From Tubiluchus corallicola (lineage: Eukaryota; Priapulida; Priapulimorpha; Priapulimorphida; Tubiluchidae): a DNA stretch of 64,000 nucleotides. The position numbers were made by a program, and so were the translations under genes. Every line of letters begins with the position of its first letter. Positions within the stretch are counted from its first letter, which is position 1. Below, piece by piece: positions 1 through 11,484 of this stretch. The stretch covers positions 307,501-371,500 of the forward strand of contig JAQGDQ010000154.1 in the NCBI GenBank assembly GCA_030141605.1, given 5' to 3'. A model generated the notes under the pieces. That model saw nothing but the letters and a program-made list of their open reading frames with translations. It made no database searches and was not told the origin of the DNA.

Positions 1-1408
1 ATTTACCTAACCACAATACTTAAGAGTAATAAGAATGCTGCGCCTTATGAAGTCTTCCATAAGTCCCGCCATCAAGTTTGCACTCAGAATATTAAATGAA
101 GCCAATTCAGGTTGTCAGACATTATGAAACAGGAACGTATCTAGCAGGACAACAATCTTTTATAGGAGGAAACAAAATCCAATGACATCACCATGCATTG
201 TTAACTATGTTGCTAACTGTAAAATATTCCAATGTAAACATGACTTTATATTACGTACTAAACGCTTCCAGTAGTTTCTATCTGATATAAAATGCATCAG
301 TCTTAAATAATCGTACATTAATACTTTCTAACCGTCATTTTCTACTAATGTCTAATGTATTCCTGTAGTAAAACTTGTCAGCTTGTGTAGTTATAGTCTA
401 TTCTTACTGTAAATGTTTTTGTAAATAGTGTATAAAGTCTGTTGTGGTGAGGATCCTAAATCATGTTGTTCAAACTGTCTGATCCAATCCTAAATAAATT
501 ATGTTTAAACTAACTAACATGCACTGTGTATTGTGTAATGTAAGAAAAACAAGCAGCATTTAAACCGCGTATTAAATGTGCGTCCAAGAAGTACGCCTCG
601 AGCTGAGACCAACAATCCAACTCTAACATACTCGAAAGCATACACAAATTCCTACAATTCCCACAGGTGGGACACGTGTTATCACGTGACAAAACTGATG
701 ATAAAAATATTATCAATAAGTTATATTTCACTTTGTTTTACGTGAGAGCAAATATGCTGTGCACAAAATTTTACTATATCTAACGCAAAGTTAAGACATT
801 TCCAAAAAAAACTATTCTTCTTCAAGCTCCATAGCGCTAATTTTGGCACCCGATTTTGGTACAAGAGTAAAATTGTTACAATTTTGACTAGCGTTTTTTT
901 TTATAGTTGAGCGATTGAAAATTGCATGTTTGCGCGGGGCCTTAGAGCCTTTAGCAACAGCAAATCATGAAAGTGAGCTAGTTGCTCTGAAACTTGTAAT
1001 CCAGCAATGGGCTAGCAATCCTGACTGCTATAGCACTCGATTTTAATCAGGACGTTCCAGATTAGAAAGACGCGCCAGCCATCTTTGTTTTATTAATCCA
1101 TTTTGTGTTATAACGATTGTGGACTAACACCTTATTCAATGTGCAATCGTAACCATGAAGGCAAGGTTCAATAATTATAATGAATTATACTGAAACCATA
1201 AACTCTCAACCAGATTTTATTGAGGTAAATTAATTAGTGAATTTAATTAATGATTTTATATATAAGTGTTTCTTCTAGAACAAATTATTCTAAAAAAATA
1301 ATATCAATTTTAGAGATGTATATTTTTTGAAGTAAAAATACAATAATTTTACTTTGAACTGACTCACTACAATGCAAATCTAATGCTAATTGACTGCAGT
1401 TTTTCTTT
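1..1408. other. Gene-free left edge
   Basis: No coding exon, RNA gene or clear transposon end is recognisable here. The sequence is AT-rich with short A and T runs. It may hold the 3' UTR of the minus-strand helix-hairpin-helix gene that ends at 1409: AATAAA on the minus strand occurs near 1215. It could also hold the tail of a gene lying to the left. The only distinct sites are two CACGTG boxes at 673-678 and 683-688. Confidence 0.5.
673..688. promoter_or_regulatory. Pair of CACGTG E-boxes 10 bp apart
   Basis: Two perfect CACGTG hexamers lie at 673-678 and 683-688, one helical turn apart. The second sits in TCACGTGAC, the flank preferred by USF/TFE-type bHLH-zip factors. No transcription start is visible nearby, so a regulatory role is only inferred. 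Confidence 0.25.
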
Positions 1409-2350
1409 TTATAAAATGATACATCTACCTGGTGATTCGTCAGGTAGAGGTTGCTGTGTTTCACGTTTTCTTGATGATTTTGTAGATTTGAAACAATTCT
1501 TCTGCGAGGTTGCCAATGAGTGGTCGCTAGAAGATCTATAGACATGTCTCTTTCGTTTATTAGGTAAAATCTCAACTACTGATGGAAAGCCGTCGCTTCG
1601 TTTTGCTAGTCTTTCGTTAGACTGTTTTCGAAGGATGCTCTTTGGACGAACGTGGCTTCCACTCAAAGTAGGAAACTTTGTTTTGCCTTTTTTGCTTGTC
1701 AGATTGTGACCACTTCTGACCGATTTCTGACCACTTCTGGTTTGGTGCAGGTTGGTCAAGCTGCTGCGCCTGACGAGCTCTGCAAAAGCTTTGGATTTTT
1801 TGCTCCCGACTCCCTTGTGTGCTTGTTTAGTACTACCCAGCTGCTTTCTTAACTTAACATTGCGACCAGGTTTCCTGCCCCTTCGTGATTTCTGACCATT
1901 TGTTTCCTGTTTAAGGAGCTTGCCACTTTCATCAGCTTCTGCTGTGCTGTTACGAGCCTCCTCTGCATTAGATTTATTCGCAGAGGTGTGTTGTTTGGCA
2001 CCAAGGATTCCCTTTAACACAGCAAGGTTACTCGTATTCTTCGCGCTTCCTCGAGCTCTCCCTTTAAAGTTAACGTGTTTTCTCAGCAAACTAAGATTCG
2101 GTCTCGTCATTCCTTTCAATATTGCAACGTCTCTGATACCGCTGATAGGACCAACCAGCCTTTTGTAATCAAGAATTGCCTTTGCAACGTTGGCACTAAT
2201 TCCAATCCTGGCCAAATCTTTTTTCGTACAGTCGTTTATTTCTAACTTTGTAATTTTATTTTCCCCTACCTTTTGGCGCTGACGGGGTTTTCTCCCATCT
2301 TTCGCTTTCGTTGGCAAGGCCTTACAAGGAGTTGTATCACTTTTGTCCAT
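1409..2350 (-). CDS. Basic helix-hairpin-helix protein with CaaX-like C-terminus
   Basis: This is a single open frame of 313 codons with no recognised named orthologue. Residues about 36-95 form a ComEA/EEPD1-type helix-hairpin-helix unit (LEINDCTKKDLARIGIS...AILDYKRLVGPISGIRDV), a fold that usually binds the DNA backbone without sequence specificity. An AT-hook-like stretch, SRRGRKPGR, follows at about 155-163. The rest is Lys/Arg/Ser-rich and probably disordered. The protein ends in Cys-Ile-Ile-Leu, which fits a geranylgeranylation CaaX box. The first ATG (complement of 2348-2350) is used as the start; an in-frame TTG lies four codons upstream. A possible acceptor (TTGACAG) just upstream means a 5' exon cannot be excluded. 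The gene is head-to-head with the TSSK-like kinase. A nuclear DNA-binding role is inferred from the motifs. A lipid tail would argue for membrane or nuclear-envelope attachment instead. Confidence 0.65.
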   Translation of the reverse strand: MDKSDTTPCKALPTKAKDGRKPRQRQKVGENKITKLEINDCTKKDLARIGISANVAKAILDYKRLVGPISGIRDVAILKGMTRPNLSLLRKHVNFKGRARGSAKNTSNLAVLKGILGAKQHTSANKSNAEEARNSTAEADESGKLLKQETNGQKSRRGRKPGRNVKLRKQLGSTKQAHKGVGSKKSKAFAELVRRSSLTNLHQTRSGQKSVRSGHNLTSKKGKTKFPTLSGSHVRPKSILRKQSNERLAKRSDGFPSVVEILPNKRKRHVYRSSSDHSLATSQKNCFKSTKSSRKRETQQPLPDESPGRCIIL

Positions 2351-2987
2351 TTTGTCTGTCAAGGATATATCACATGGCCTTTCTGTTAGACCTAAAACAT
2401 AAATTACATTGCTTGCGTGAAAAGTAATGTTTGTGTGAAGAAATCAGCAGCGGCCTGAAACTAAACAGTAACTGTTGTACAAGACAGAAAGTCACGCTTC
2501 TGGCAAACACAGAGATTTTTAAACGCTTGTGGGAGTGATAGAATTATTTATGAACTTCTAGAAAAAGATTAGCGTTAACATTATTGCGACTTTACCTTCC
2601 ATATTCTAAATTTATCTAGGCTCTTTATATATAATCCCAACAGAATACTTCCAAATGCCGTAATACTTTATAAACACTTTACTAACGTGAACCTCAACAA
2701 CGCTCCATAAAAATTGCATTGGGTATCGGAAAGAATAAAAATTTTTGGATCCTACGCCATAGTGTATCTAAGCAGCTACTTATCTGATGTCACACGTTTA
2801 TTTTACATCATGTGGATGTCGCGATCTGAGTCGACATGACGTAATAGATGACAACGAAACGTGCAACTCGTGGCAACCCAGACAGCGACGAAGAAAAATG
2901 GTTTCCCAGGCGTCATGACAGACAGGAAGGAAAATTAGCAGGCCGCTACCTATTTAGAAGGATGCACTCAAAAATCGTGCCTCAATA
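2351..2987. promoter_or_regulatory. Shared divergent promoter region with CRE-like site
   Basis: This 637-bp gap separates the starts of the minus-strand HhH gene and the plus-strand TSSK-like kinase, so it probably holds both promoters. TGACGTAA at 2837-2844 matches a CREB/CREM-type half-palindromic CRE. GTGGCAACC further downstream resembles half of an RFX X-box. No TATA box at a convincing distance was identified. Confidence 0.35.
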
Positions 2988-4107
2988 ATGGCACCAACTG
3001 GGAACAAACAGAATAATCGAACGAGAGACAAGAGAAAAAACCCACGGCCGGCTTCTCAAACGACGACTCTGAGTACAAGTGTACCCCACCGTAATCCACA
3101 CTCCGCACAATCTCACAGGCAGAGATCTTCATCTCACAATGATCCAGAATACTTCGAAGACCCTTGTGGTCAATTGCAGAGGCTCATGCAGGATGTAGAA
3201 AGTACACGATACGAGAAAAAGCCAGGAGAATTTGTCGTCTTGTTGAAGCCGACGGAAAAGGCCATTTTAGCAAGAAACGGTTACATTTTAGAGAAAACGA
3301 TTGGAAACGGCAACTATTCGAAAGTAAAACTAGCCAAAGACGTATTAGGAAATTCTGGACAAGTTGCAATAAAAATTGTGAACTGTTCTTCCGCGCCCAA
3401 AGATTTTTTACGAAAATTCTTACCCAGAGAATTGCAATTTTGGCCTCAATTGAGACATCCTCATATTATAAGGTAAGATTCAGTATGATCACGCACTCAA
3501 ACATACAGTCGTATTTATGGCTATTACTGTACTATTAAAATGCCAAAAATATCATGTATAATTCGCATTTTCAGAATTTAAAAATGCATTGGTAAGTTTT
3601 TAAACGTTGGTGTTACTTACTGTTGTTTTCACTATCATGGCTTGTCTTTGCCATAAAAAATAACATAGGGCTTACAAATGGACACGACAGAGTAATAGTT
3701 TCCGTAGCATTTTTGAACTCGCGTGCGACATTGTGTCATTAATGGGTTGCCATGTTGTATTTTCGGTTTAACATCAACCACAAGCATCACTGCACAACGA
3801 CGTTTTTATGAAGTAACAAAAATATGTGCTCTTAATAATCGTGATATATTTGCTTATGAGCTGTACTGGCTTACTGAAGAGGCAAAACAACCTACCTGGC
3901 TTTTCGTATGAAGAAATTCGTCAGATTTAGTATTAATATTATAACTAACTGATGTAAATATTCTTGTAAATTATTTCAAACAAATATTGATGAATTGCAC
4001 TGTTATAATATGACATATGTGTGAATAAAATGTGTGTGTGTGTGTGTGTGTGTGCGTGAGTGTGTGTGTGTGCGTGTGTGTGCGTGCGTGTGTGCGTGCA
4101 TGCGTGC

Positions 4108-4201
<94 letters not shown>

Positions 4202-6468
4202 TGATCAACCGAAATAATTGCCTTTGCGCTGCATTGTGAAAGTTTACACCACCAAAAATTTACACTAATTCGGCATTGTTCATGTATTTATGTTACTCAT
4301 GAAATCATGCCTGTAGTTTTTCATGAAATTTATTATTAGTTGTCAGAGTTTGTTAGTATGTTGTTCTCGGCGGATTAACCCATTTTCGTGCCTATTCGCA
4401 GCAGAGCACATCTCGAAAATGATTATCAAATTGGTGTTGATGCTGTTGTCAAAAGACTGAATTTAATTGAAGATCTTTAACGAAATTGTTGATCAGTATA
4501 TTGAAGACTGAATACACCAAACAGACTTAATGCACACCTGAAATTACTTTTGATACTTACAACTGCTGAGTTATTGAGAATAAAAAATGAAGATCATAGA
4601 TTAATGTCATAAAGGATCAATGTCACATATAACGGTTAAACGGCAAGGTCAAGGTCACATCTCAAGGTCATTGCTCAACTTTATGTTATATGCCTTGAAA
4701 TGATCTGATTGTACTAAAATATTTGATTGTAAAATGATTATTAAATAACCTGAAATGTTCATACTGAAACTACATTTTGCAGAAGGTTAATCATGATATA
4801 CATTAAGACGGCTTAATATCTTTTCTCGGGTAGAAGTATCAAGTTTCGAGGCCTCGTGACCTAACACACTTCATACGCTTATACACATACTTAGTTATAC
4901 ATTATTTTAAGTCTTTATAAACCCTCCCCACACTCTTATACATAACCCTTTCCCATCCAAATCTATACATTACTGTACATTACGTACTATCCATGTGCAA
5001 AAATACTTTAGACGGAGTACCGCAAGAACCCGCGAAATAGCGAAAATACCGCGATAAATATTTTACATTAATATTTTTGAAAACCCGCGAAACAGCAAGT
5101 CCGCGATAAACGAACCGCGAAGTAAGTTAACACTGTATATATAAATTCTTTATTTGTCATTAAAATGGTTCACTTATTATAATAAAATTGAGTAAGCCTC
5201 AACGTAATGTTAAAACAACAACACTGTTCAAGACAAATGCGCCCAGTGCAAACTAAAAAACTAAAGTGCAAAACTGAGGTCTAATTATTCACAAGATATG
5301 CACATATTTACAAACGCGACATTAAAACACATTTAAAAAACAATATCACAAAAGCACACTAAATTTTACATGACATTTGCACAGTGTATACATTTGAAAT
5401 TACACAATTAACATAACACGCATTGCATTACATAAACTTTATAATTATTAGATTTTACATTTTATAATTTTTAATCATTTTATGAAGATCAGGGGCAGGG
5501 GTAGATGAAAGCTGAGTCTGTGTGATTAGTATCAGAGTGTGAATTATTAGTATCATTTAGCTAGTCAATTCGTATATGAATCGTCCGTAGTTGAAAGTCA
5601 AGAAGGTCAAAGGTCAGGATAAAGGAGCAGTACCGCCAAAAGCATGAAAGCATTGACTTCGGCCTTGGTACAGTAGACACTTTTTAATTGTTTTTTTCCT
5701 TACAATTTTATATTATTTTTCAGAATGCACAATTACTTTAAAGACAAAACGCACAACAAAGTTTACATGATTCTCGAATACGCTTGTAACGGTGACCTTC
5801 TGACCCACATACAGAAGTGTGGCGCTGCAAGCGAATACCAGGGCAGAAACTGGACGAACCAACTGGCTTCGGCAGTGTGCTACCTCCACAGCTTGCACAT
5901 CACGCACAGAGATCTCAAACTAGAAAACATCTTACTAGACTGCCACCAAAACGTCAAAATATGTGATTTCGGTTTCAGCAAAACTGGCATGGGAGAATTG
6001 AGCAATACGTTTTGTGGTTCCAAGGCCTACGCCTCTCCTGAAATACTTCTCAGCCAGCCCTATGATCCCAAGAAGTCGGACATTTGGGCTCTGGGCGTAA
6101 TCACGTATATAATCGTGACTGGGCGCATGCCGTTTGATGAACACGTAGGAAGTAATAGAGCCATCGTCGAGAGGCAAAGGTTACTGCGCTTGTCTTGGGG
6201 TAAGAAAGTGATTTCAAGACATTGCAAGGACCTCGTCAGAGGTATGTTAACTTTTGATTATAAGCAAAGGATGACCATTGAAGAGGTACTTCAGAGTGTC
6301 TGGCTTTCTCTTCAAAAGAGGCTAAGGAGTAGTCAAGTGTGGAACTCTCCCGAAAAAACTCTTTCCGAGGAGACGCGCAATAGCCAGACAGAACGAAAGA
6401 AAGAATGTGGCACTGACGGTATTTCTGCTGACGATCTTGTTTCCACTGATGAACTATACTCAATATAA
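2988..6468 (+). CDS. Testis-specific-type serine/threonine kinase (TSSK family)
   Basis: Two exons, 2988-3472 and 5724-6468, join through a GT-AG intron with phase 2 and encode 409 residues. The N-terminal 95 or so residues are basic and Ser/Asn-rich and not part of the kinase fold. The kinase domain starts at about residue 99. It has a glycine loop GNGNYSKV (106-113), VAIK lysine K129, RELQF glutamate E148, HRDLKLEN with catalytic D225, DFG at 243-245, and FCGSKAYASPE in the activation segment. The segment from SNTFCGS through PYDPKKSDIWALGV to GRMPFDE is the TSSK signature. All catalytic residues are present, so it should be active. TSSK proteins phosphorylate sperm proteins in late spermatogenesis in mammals; the same role here is inferred. 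AATAAA occurs about 200 bp past the stop. The 2.25-kb intron holds a TG microsatellite and a MITE end. The protein is longer than most TSSKs because of its N-terminal extension. Confidence 0.88.
4031..4198. repeat. (TG)n microsatellite
   Basis: This is about 168 bp of nearly pure TG dinucleotide with interspersed CG and AG variants in its first half. It lies in the TSSK-like kinase intron. The long open frame it creates (poly Thr-His) is an artefact. Confidence 0.95.
5005..5135 (-). mobile_element. Right end of a TA-flanked MITE (partial)
   Basis: CGCGATAAACGAACCGCGAA and similar CGCG-rich segments precede CACTG followed by TA at 5136-5137. Read on the minus strand this is CAGTGTTAACTTACTTCGCG, a pogo/Tigger-like terminus. 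No matching left terminus was found, so the element is probably truncated. It lies in the kinase intron. Confidence 0.4.
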
Positions 6469-6666
6469 CAAATGCTAAGTGAAATGAAGGTGTTCTCATA
6501 CTTTATTGGATGCAAAATGATGTAAAATTTTAGAAAGTTCTCAGTTTAGAAATCAAGTACATGTGTACATTAAATCATGTCAATGTTGTAAAAATAGTAT
6601 AGTTAAAAACAAAGAATATGCGAGCTTGTATTGTTTTACAGTGTCAACACAAGATTAAGTCATATA

Positions 6667-6676
6667 AATAAATAAA
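6667..6676 (+). terminator. Poly(A) signals of the TSSK-like kinase
   Basis: Two overlapping AATAAA hexamers (6667-6672 and 6671-6676) occur about 200 bp after the kinase stop codon. This is a plausible polyadenylation signal; no transcript evidence is available. Confidence 0.4.
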
Positions 6677-6699
6677 TTGCACGTACAAATATTTGACGC

Positions 6700-8700
6700 A
6701 GTAATAAGTTAAACAACTTGAGCAAACCATTTCAATGTGAATGTGATATTGCAATATTAATATACTGTGTGAGAAAACCGACTCATTTTAAGAAAATGCC
6801 TTTCTTCCAAACACGAGTAAGCCTTATTAGTGTAAATATGCTGCTAGGTAAATTATCTCACTGTGAATATATTTTTTTAATATTAATGGTCCGTGCGACA
6901 AAACAGATTCATATTAAGCGAGTAAACATTATCAGTGTATATATGCTGTTCAAGTAAACCGTCTTATTGTGACCAGTATTTTAATGCCAATGTGATATAT
7001 CACTCTGAGTAAGCTGTCTTCGTTCCTTCTTCCAAACACAAGTAAACCTTTTCCGTGTAAATATGCTGTTTGAGTGCGCCATGTTAGTAAAACTTCTCGT
7101 GCAAATCCACCAAATTAACAAATTATTTAAATGTGATTAAATTATTTGAATGTAAGCAGGCTAAACAGTGTGAGTAACCGTTTTAGGAAGCAATCTCAAA
7201 TTGTTCAAAACCTCTACAGTGTGAGCAAATTACCTTCTGTGGATAGACTAGCCTGTGGGAAAAAATCTCGTAGAGAAACATTCTTCATTATAAGCAGAAT
7301 CTTTATCTTGAAGTAAAACCTTTCGACCCAATCTTAAACTGTGGATCGAAACAATCTACTCTTTAGAAATTCAAACGAAACGTACTATTAATTTAAAAAA
7401 AATTCTTTACGTGAAAGAATTATTACCAAACAAACTCATTTTCACGTTCGCGCCACTAGTTCTTTGCTGTTACATGCATTTCGCCATCCGCTGGTTACAT
7501 GGGCACTAGCGCCTGCATTCCGAAAAGGCTTTGCACAAAAAAACAGTTGCTGTACCTCTCAGTTCAGATGTGTTAGTTTGACGAACTACACACGTTCGAC
7601 AATTCATGCGCAAGCGCAGGGGTAAATTTTAACTTTGAATTTTTATCGTAAAACTTGCCTAGTTTTAGTACAACACACTGAATATCTTACAGTAGCACAG
7701 TACTTCAATTATCGCTTTCGCAAACACGTGCAAAACGTTCGTAGAATATTTTTGCTGTTGAAATTTATGTTAGTTTGTGATGTCATCAATAGTTGGGCTC
7801 GCCCGCCGTTAACTAAGTTTTTAATCTATTATTTAATTATCAGAAGCGCTTTTGCAGTTTTAATTTTGCCGAAATGTATACTTTTTATCGGATATGAAAA
7901 TGGGGTAGTACATGAAAAATCATCCTACTTTCCTTTAAAACCGGCGGTATGAGTAAACCAATTTGATAAATAATTTCAATGAGCAGACATTTTTAAAATA
8001 ATTAAGATGTGGAAGTAAACTGCTTTATTATGAATAGGCCGAGCCCCCTCAGCAAATAGTCCTAGTGAAGAATCTCAGTTTGCATAACCTGTTTGATAGG
8101 AGTGCACCAGTAAACCATTTCAGTGTGATTTAACATGTACCTGTAATATGTTTCAGATAATCAATGCCGCATGAGAAAAACTTCTTATTATGTGACTTAT
8201 TGTGTGAACCACAGTAAACCAGCTCAATGTGAGTGAGTTAAATAGTGGGAGTAAATAAACTCAACACGAATAGTCCAAATTTTGCGAATATACTGTTCCA
8301 AAGAGAACAGATTACTAATAATGTAAACACATAACAATAATGTAAACACAATGTGAGTTTGCTGAACAATGTGATGGAGAATAGGCTAAACAATGAGTAA
8401 ACCGCTTCATCATGGATAGACTAAATGAATAAACGGCTCAACAAAAACGAAACAGTGTCGTTAAATCAGCATACAATGAATGTACTGTGAGTAAACTGCC
8501 TCAACATTAAAAGGCTAAAAAGTGAAAGGAAACCACTCAAACTAAAATAGGATAATGTGTGAATAAACCACGCAATGCGAGAGCATTTTCATCTCTGCAG
8601 TATACCTTAGAGTGATTAGATTACAGGCTGTTCTAACTAAATAAAATCACCTACATTACTTGAGTAAACTGTCTCAACCTTAATAGGCAATTAAATATTT
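6700..8700 (+). repeat. Strongly diverged tandem repeat, unit about 30-36 bp
   Basis: Variants of GTGAGTAAACCGYCTCAAYG followed by TGAATAGGCTAAA recur tens of times. Examples lie near 6722, 6818, 6920, 6950, 7041, 8105, 8210, 8395, 8430, 8475, 8515 and 8665. Spacing drifts between about 30 and 100 bp because copies have decayed or been lost. The array is interrupted by an unrelated dispersed element at 7312-7945. Some copies read Lys-Pro-Phe-Gln-Cys in one frame, but there is no zinc-finger periodicity or long open frame, so it is treated as non-coding satellite-like DNA. Confidence 0.6.
7312..7945 (+). repeat. Dispersed repeat, copy 1
   Basis: This 634-bp block is homologous to the reverse complement of 29322-29912, about 22 kb away. 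Shared landmarks are CCCAATCTTAAACTG at the left, TTCTTTGCTGTTACATGC, GCACTAGCGCCTGCATT, and CTTTAAA at the right. Both copies retain an open frame over about 100 codons in the same register (KTCLVLVQHTEYLTVA). No known transposon protein is recognised. It has landed inside the decayed tandem repeat. The terminal structure and the class are unknown. Confidence 0.75.
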
Positions 8701-10022
8701 TTGTTTTTAACTGCAAATATAAAATATATACAAGAACTATATCGTAAGTATAAAAAAGCCAACTAATTAGGGAAACAGTTTATGAAATTTCTGACTTCAT
8801 CGTGAAAACTTGGTAGTCAAGCTTAATAAAATTTATTGCCAAAATGCTTGTCTTTGTAAGATTACCGAATTTTTGTAAGTGTAATCGAGACCCCACCAAA
8901 ACACCCTATAAAAATGAGAGTAAATTGTCTGTAACACAGGATTAGTTCCTAAACTGCGCATTGGGACTGGCACACCACTAATATTTAGTAAACCAACAAA
9001 GATGACTTGTATGCTTAATAATATAGTGAACTAAGAAAAATAACTTGTCAAACAGGCTTGTAAACTTCCCACCTCACCTATAAAGTCTACCTACGGTTTT
9101 TTTTCAGCCTCAATCTGCAAAGCATGGCATCGAACACCTGGCCACATTAACTATGTAAGCATTCCCTAAATAGGGAACCTGGACCACAGCAGCATAAGAA
9201 TATCAGAAACGGTGGACTACTATTAATGTGGTTCCAAAGACTTGATATACAATTCATTTATCTTTATCAAGTACGTTGCCCAGGAAAGTGAGGAATCGAA
9301 ATATTAACAAAATTTTTAAATACATCAAGATATTTGTTTATTCATTAAAGAAAAAATATGTACAACAACGAAATAATTTCAATACTTATTTTCTATGCAG
9401 TAAGAACAGCTAAGTGCAAAACTAAATGTGCCTTACAGAGCTTGTTGCTGAAACATAAAAGGGCGACACAAATTTTAGTATAAATGCATAATGCTAATCT
9501 TTTTAAGTTCAAAGGAGCAATGCTGTTATTTTATTAAGATGTATCTATTTTTTACAGTTGTCAGATGAGGTTCCGCTATAGAACTATATTTATACATATA
9601 CAATAATCTAACCTACTGAAATTGGAATGCAAGTTTATCTTCTATAAAATAGGAAAGTACAACGCAGTACGATTCTGTAAACTGATAAGTAGATTCACAT
9701 TCAGCATGACAAAAGAAGACCGTTTTTAGGATTACCTGCTTAATGTTACGATGTGCCCCGTGTTTGGATTTCCAGAACACCCCAAGAAATGGCCTGCCCG
9801 GGTAAGTAGAACCATCCGCACAGAAAAACCAAGTTCATATTTGCATTCAGGGTTATACAATACCCCATCCAGTAGTTTTCAGATTTCAGCAATAAATGAA
9901 TGGGCGTGACCTATTTCCGAACCCCAAAAAACCTACTGCTCAGGCAACTTGGTCTACCTGTACAAAAAAATAATGTCAGATTTGGGTTCACCACCATACA
10001 ATGGCCTTTTTTGTGATTTTCA

Positions 10023-10024
10023 GG

Positions 10025-10060
<36 letters not shown>

Positions 10061-10082
10061 CATAGATATAGATATAGATAGA
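10023..10082. repeat. (TA)n and (GATA)n microsatellite
   Basis: An uninterrupted TA run of about 28 bp is followed by ATAGATATAGATAGATATA. It is a simple repeat in the gene-free region between the kinase and BBS1. Confidence 0.9.
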
Positions 10083-11294
10083 TATAATGGGATATTTCCC
10101 TGATACAGACCCGACTCAAAATGGCGTCCCAAAACGTCCTTAACGGGCTTGGAAAAAATAGCACCCAATTTTCTTTTGACTGTTGGGTCATAATCCTTAA
10201 ATTTCAACAAAAAAAATTAATTTTATTATTAAAATCGTACTGGTCCTCCCCAGAGAGCGTGATGAGGTAACATTAATTTTTTTAATGCTTGTTTCTGCAG
10301 CGACAACTTTAGAAAGAAAACAGAAGCAAGTTCAGAAACAAAGACGATGCAACTCCAGAAACGGAGCCTGTAAGACAAATTCAAGCACGTAGGGCATAAA
10401 AGTTGAGGTTTTAAAGCCAAAGGAATATGTTTTCTTACTGATCAATGCTTCTTAATCACAGTTCAGCATTACATGGTTGTGACTTGTAGGCTACAGTATA
10501 TAAAACATTACAAAATACATTTATAATTGAATGAACAATATGACTAGAACTGCTAATTTGCCAGTAAACTTATAAAATACAGGTATTGCTACTATGAACA
10601 GGTAACAACAGTGGGCATGTTTGTAATATGACAATTAATATGACTGGCAGATACAATGTTTTATACAATTCAACAATTTACAAGCCGGCATCAACACCAA
10701 GGCTACATTGTGGTGAGACCAGTACTTAGCTAATATCAAGGATAATCCTGAGGCACTGCACTGGCAGAAGTATCTTAGCTGAATTCAGGACTGCATACAT
10801 ATTCCCTCATAAGGCAAACAGTATTCACTCAGTATGACGGTTGCAACTTTTCCTCGTGGTTACACATCTATTTACTGACTAGAATTACAGTTGCTTAATT
10901 TCAGTCTGTAAGCACACACCGTGACCACTCAGTGCTAAGTTATTACAATACATTACCATAAACAACTACTACTATTACTATAAGAGTAATACAAAAGTAC
11001 AAAGTGAAAGAAATGCAGTTGAAAAAAATATTGATTTGCTAATAATAATTTAGTTAGCTAATATTTCTGTACCTTTAGATTTTTAAAACAAATTAGGGCA
11101 TTTCCTAACTGATACTCAGCTGTTCATTAAAAGTATTGAATTGATAGTGACAATGTAGAGAGTAACACAGGTAATTCTTGTTGAGAAAGGATAGGACTAA
11201 ATCAAGCTCCTATCCAGTATTCAAAAATGAGTCTTATTATGCAAATATTCATAGTTTGCGAGCTACGACTGAACACTGAAATAGAAATTTGCCT

Positions 11295-11484
11295 AAAGTG
11301 GCGTTTACATAGGATCTGGATGCGTATGTGTTTTTGGGAGGTGTTTTCAATGCACCCTGCTTTGCACTTATGCAGCCTGTGTATGCGTTATTCTTCTTCT
11401 GCAGCTATTCCTATTGATTTTCTCGAGCAGCTATTCCGCAGGTGGCAACACATCCGCGTCCGGATGCTACATAAACGCCACTTT
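11295..11484. mobile_element. 190-bp MITE with terminal inverted repeats
   Basis: The left end AAAGTGGCGTTTACATAGGA and the right end, which reads AAAGTGGCGTTTATGTAGCA on the minus strand, are near-perfect inverted repeats. The similarity extends inward through GGATGCGTATGTG and GGACGCGGATGTG, giving arms of about 40 bp. The interior has no transposase. The superfamily is not assigned because the target-site duplication is unclear. Confidence 0.75.

Noticed and set aside
3945-4208. Open frame of repeated Thr-His on the minus strand
   Set aside because: It is produced entirely by the TG microsatellite and has no protein-like composition.
6718-6957. Zinc-finger-like Lys-Pro-Phe-Gln-Cys reading
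   Set aside because: No Cys-Cys-His-His spacing or 28-residue period follows, and the frame is not maintained across the repeat.
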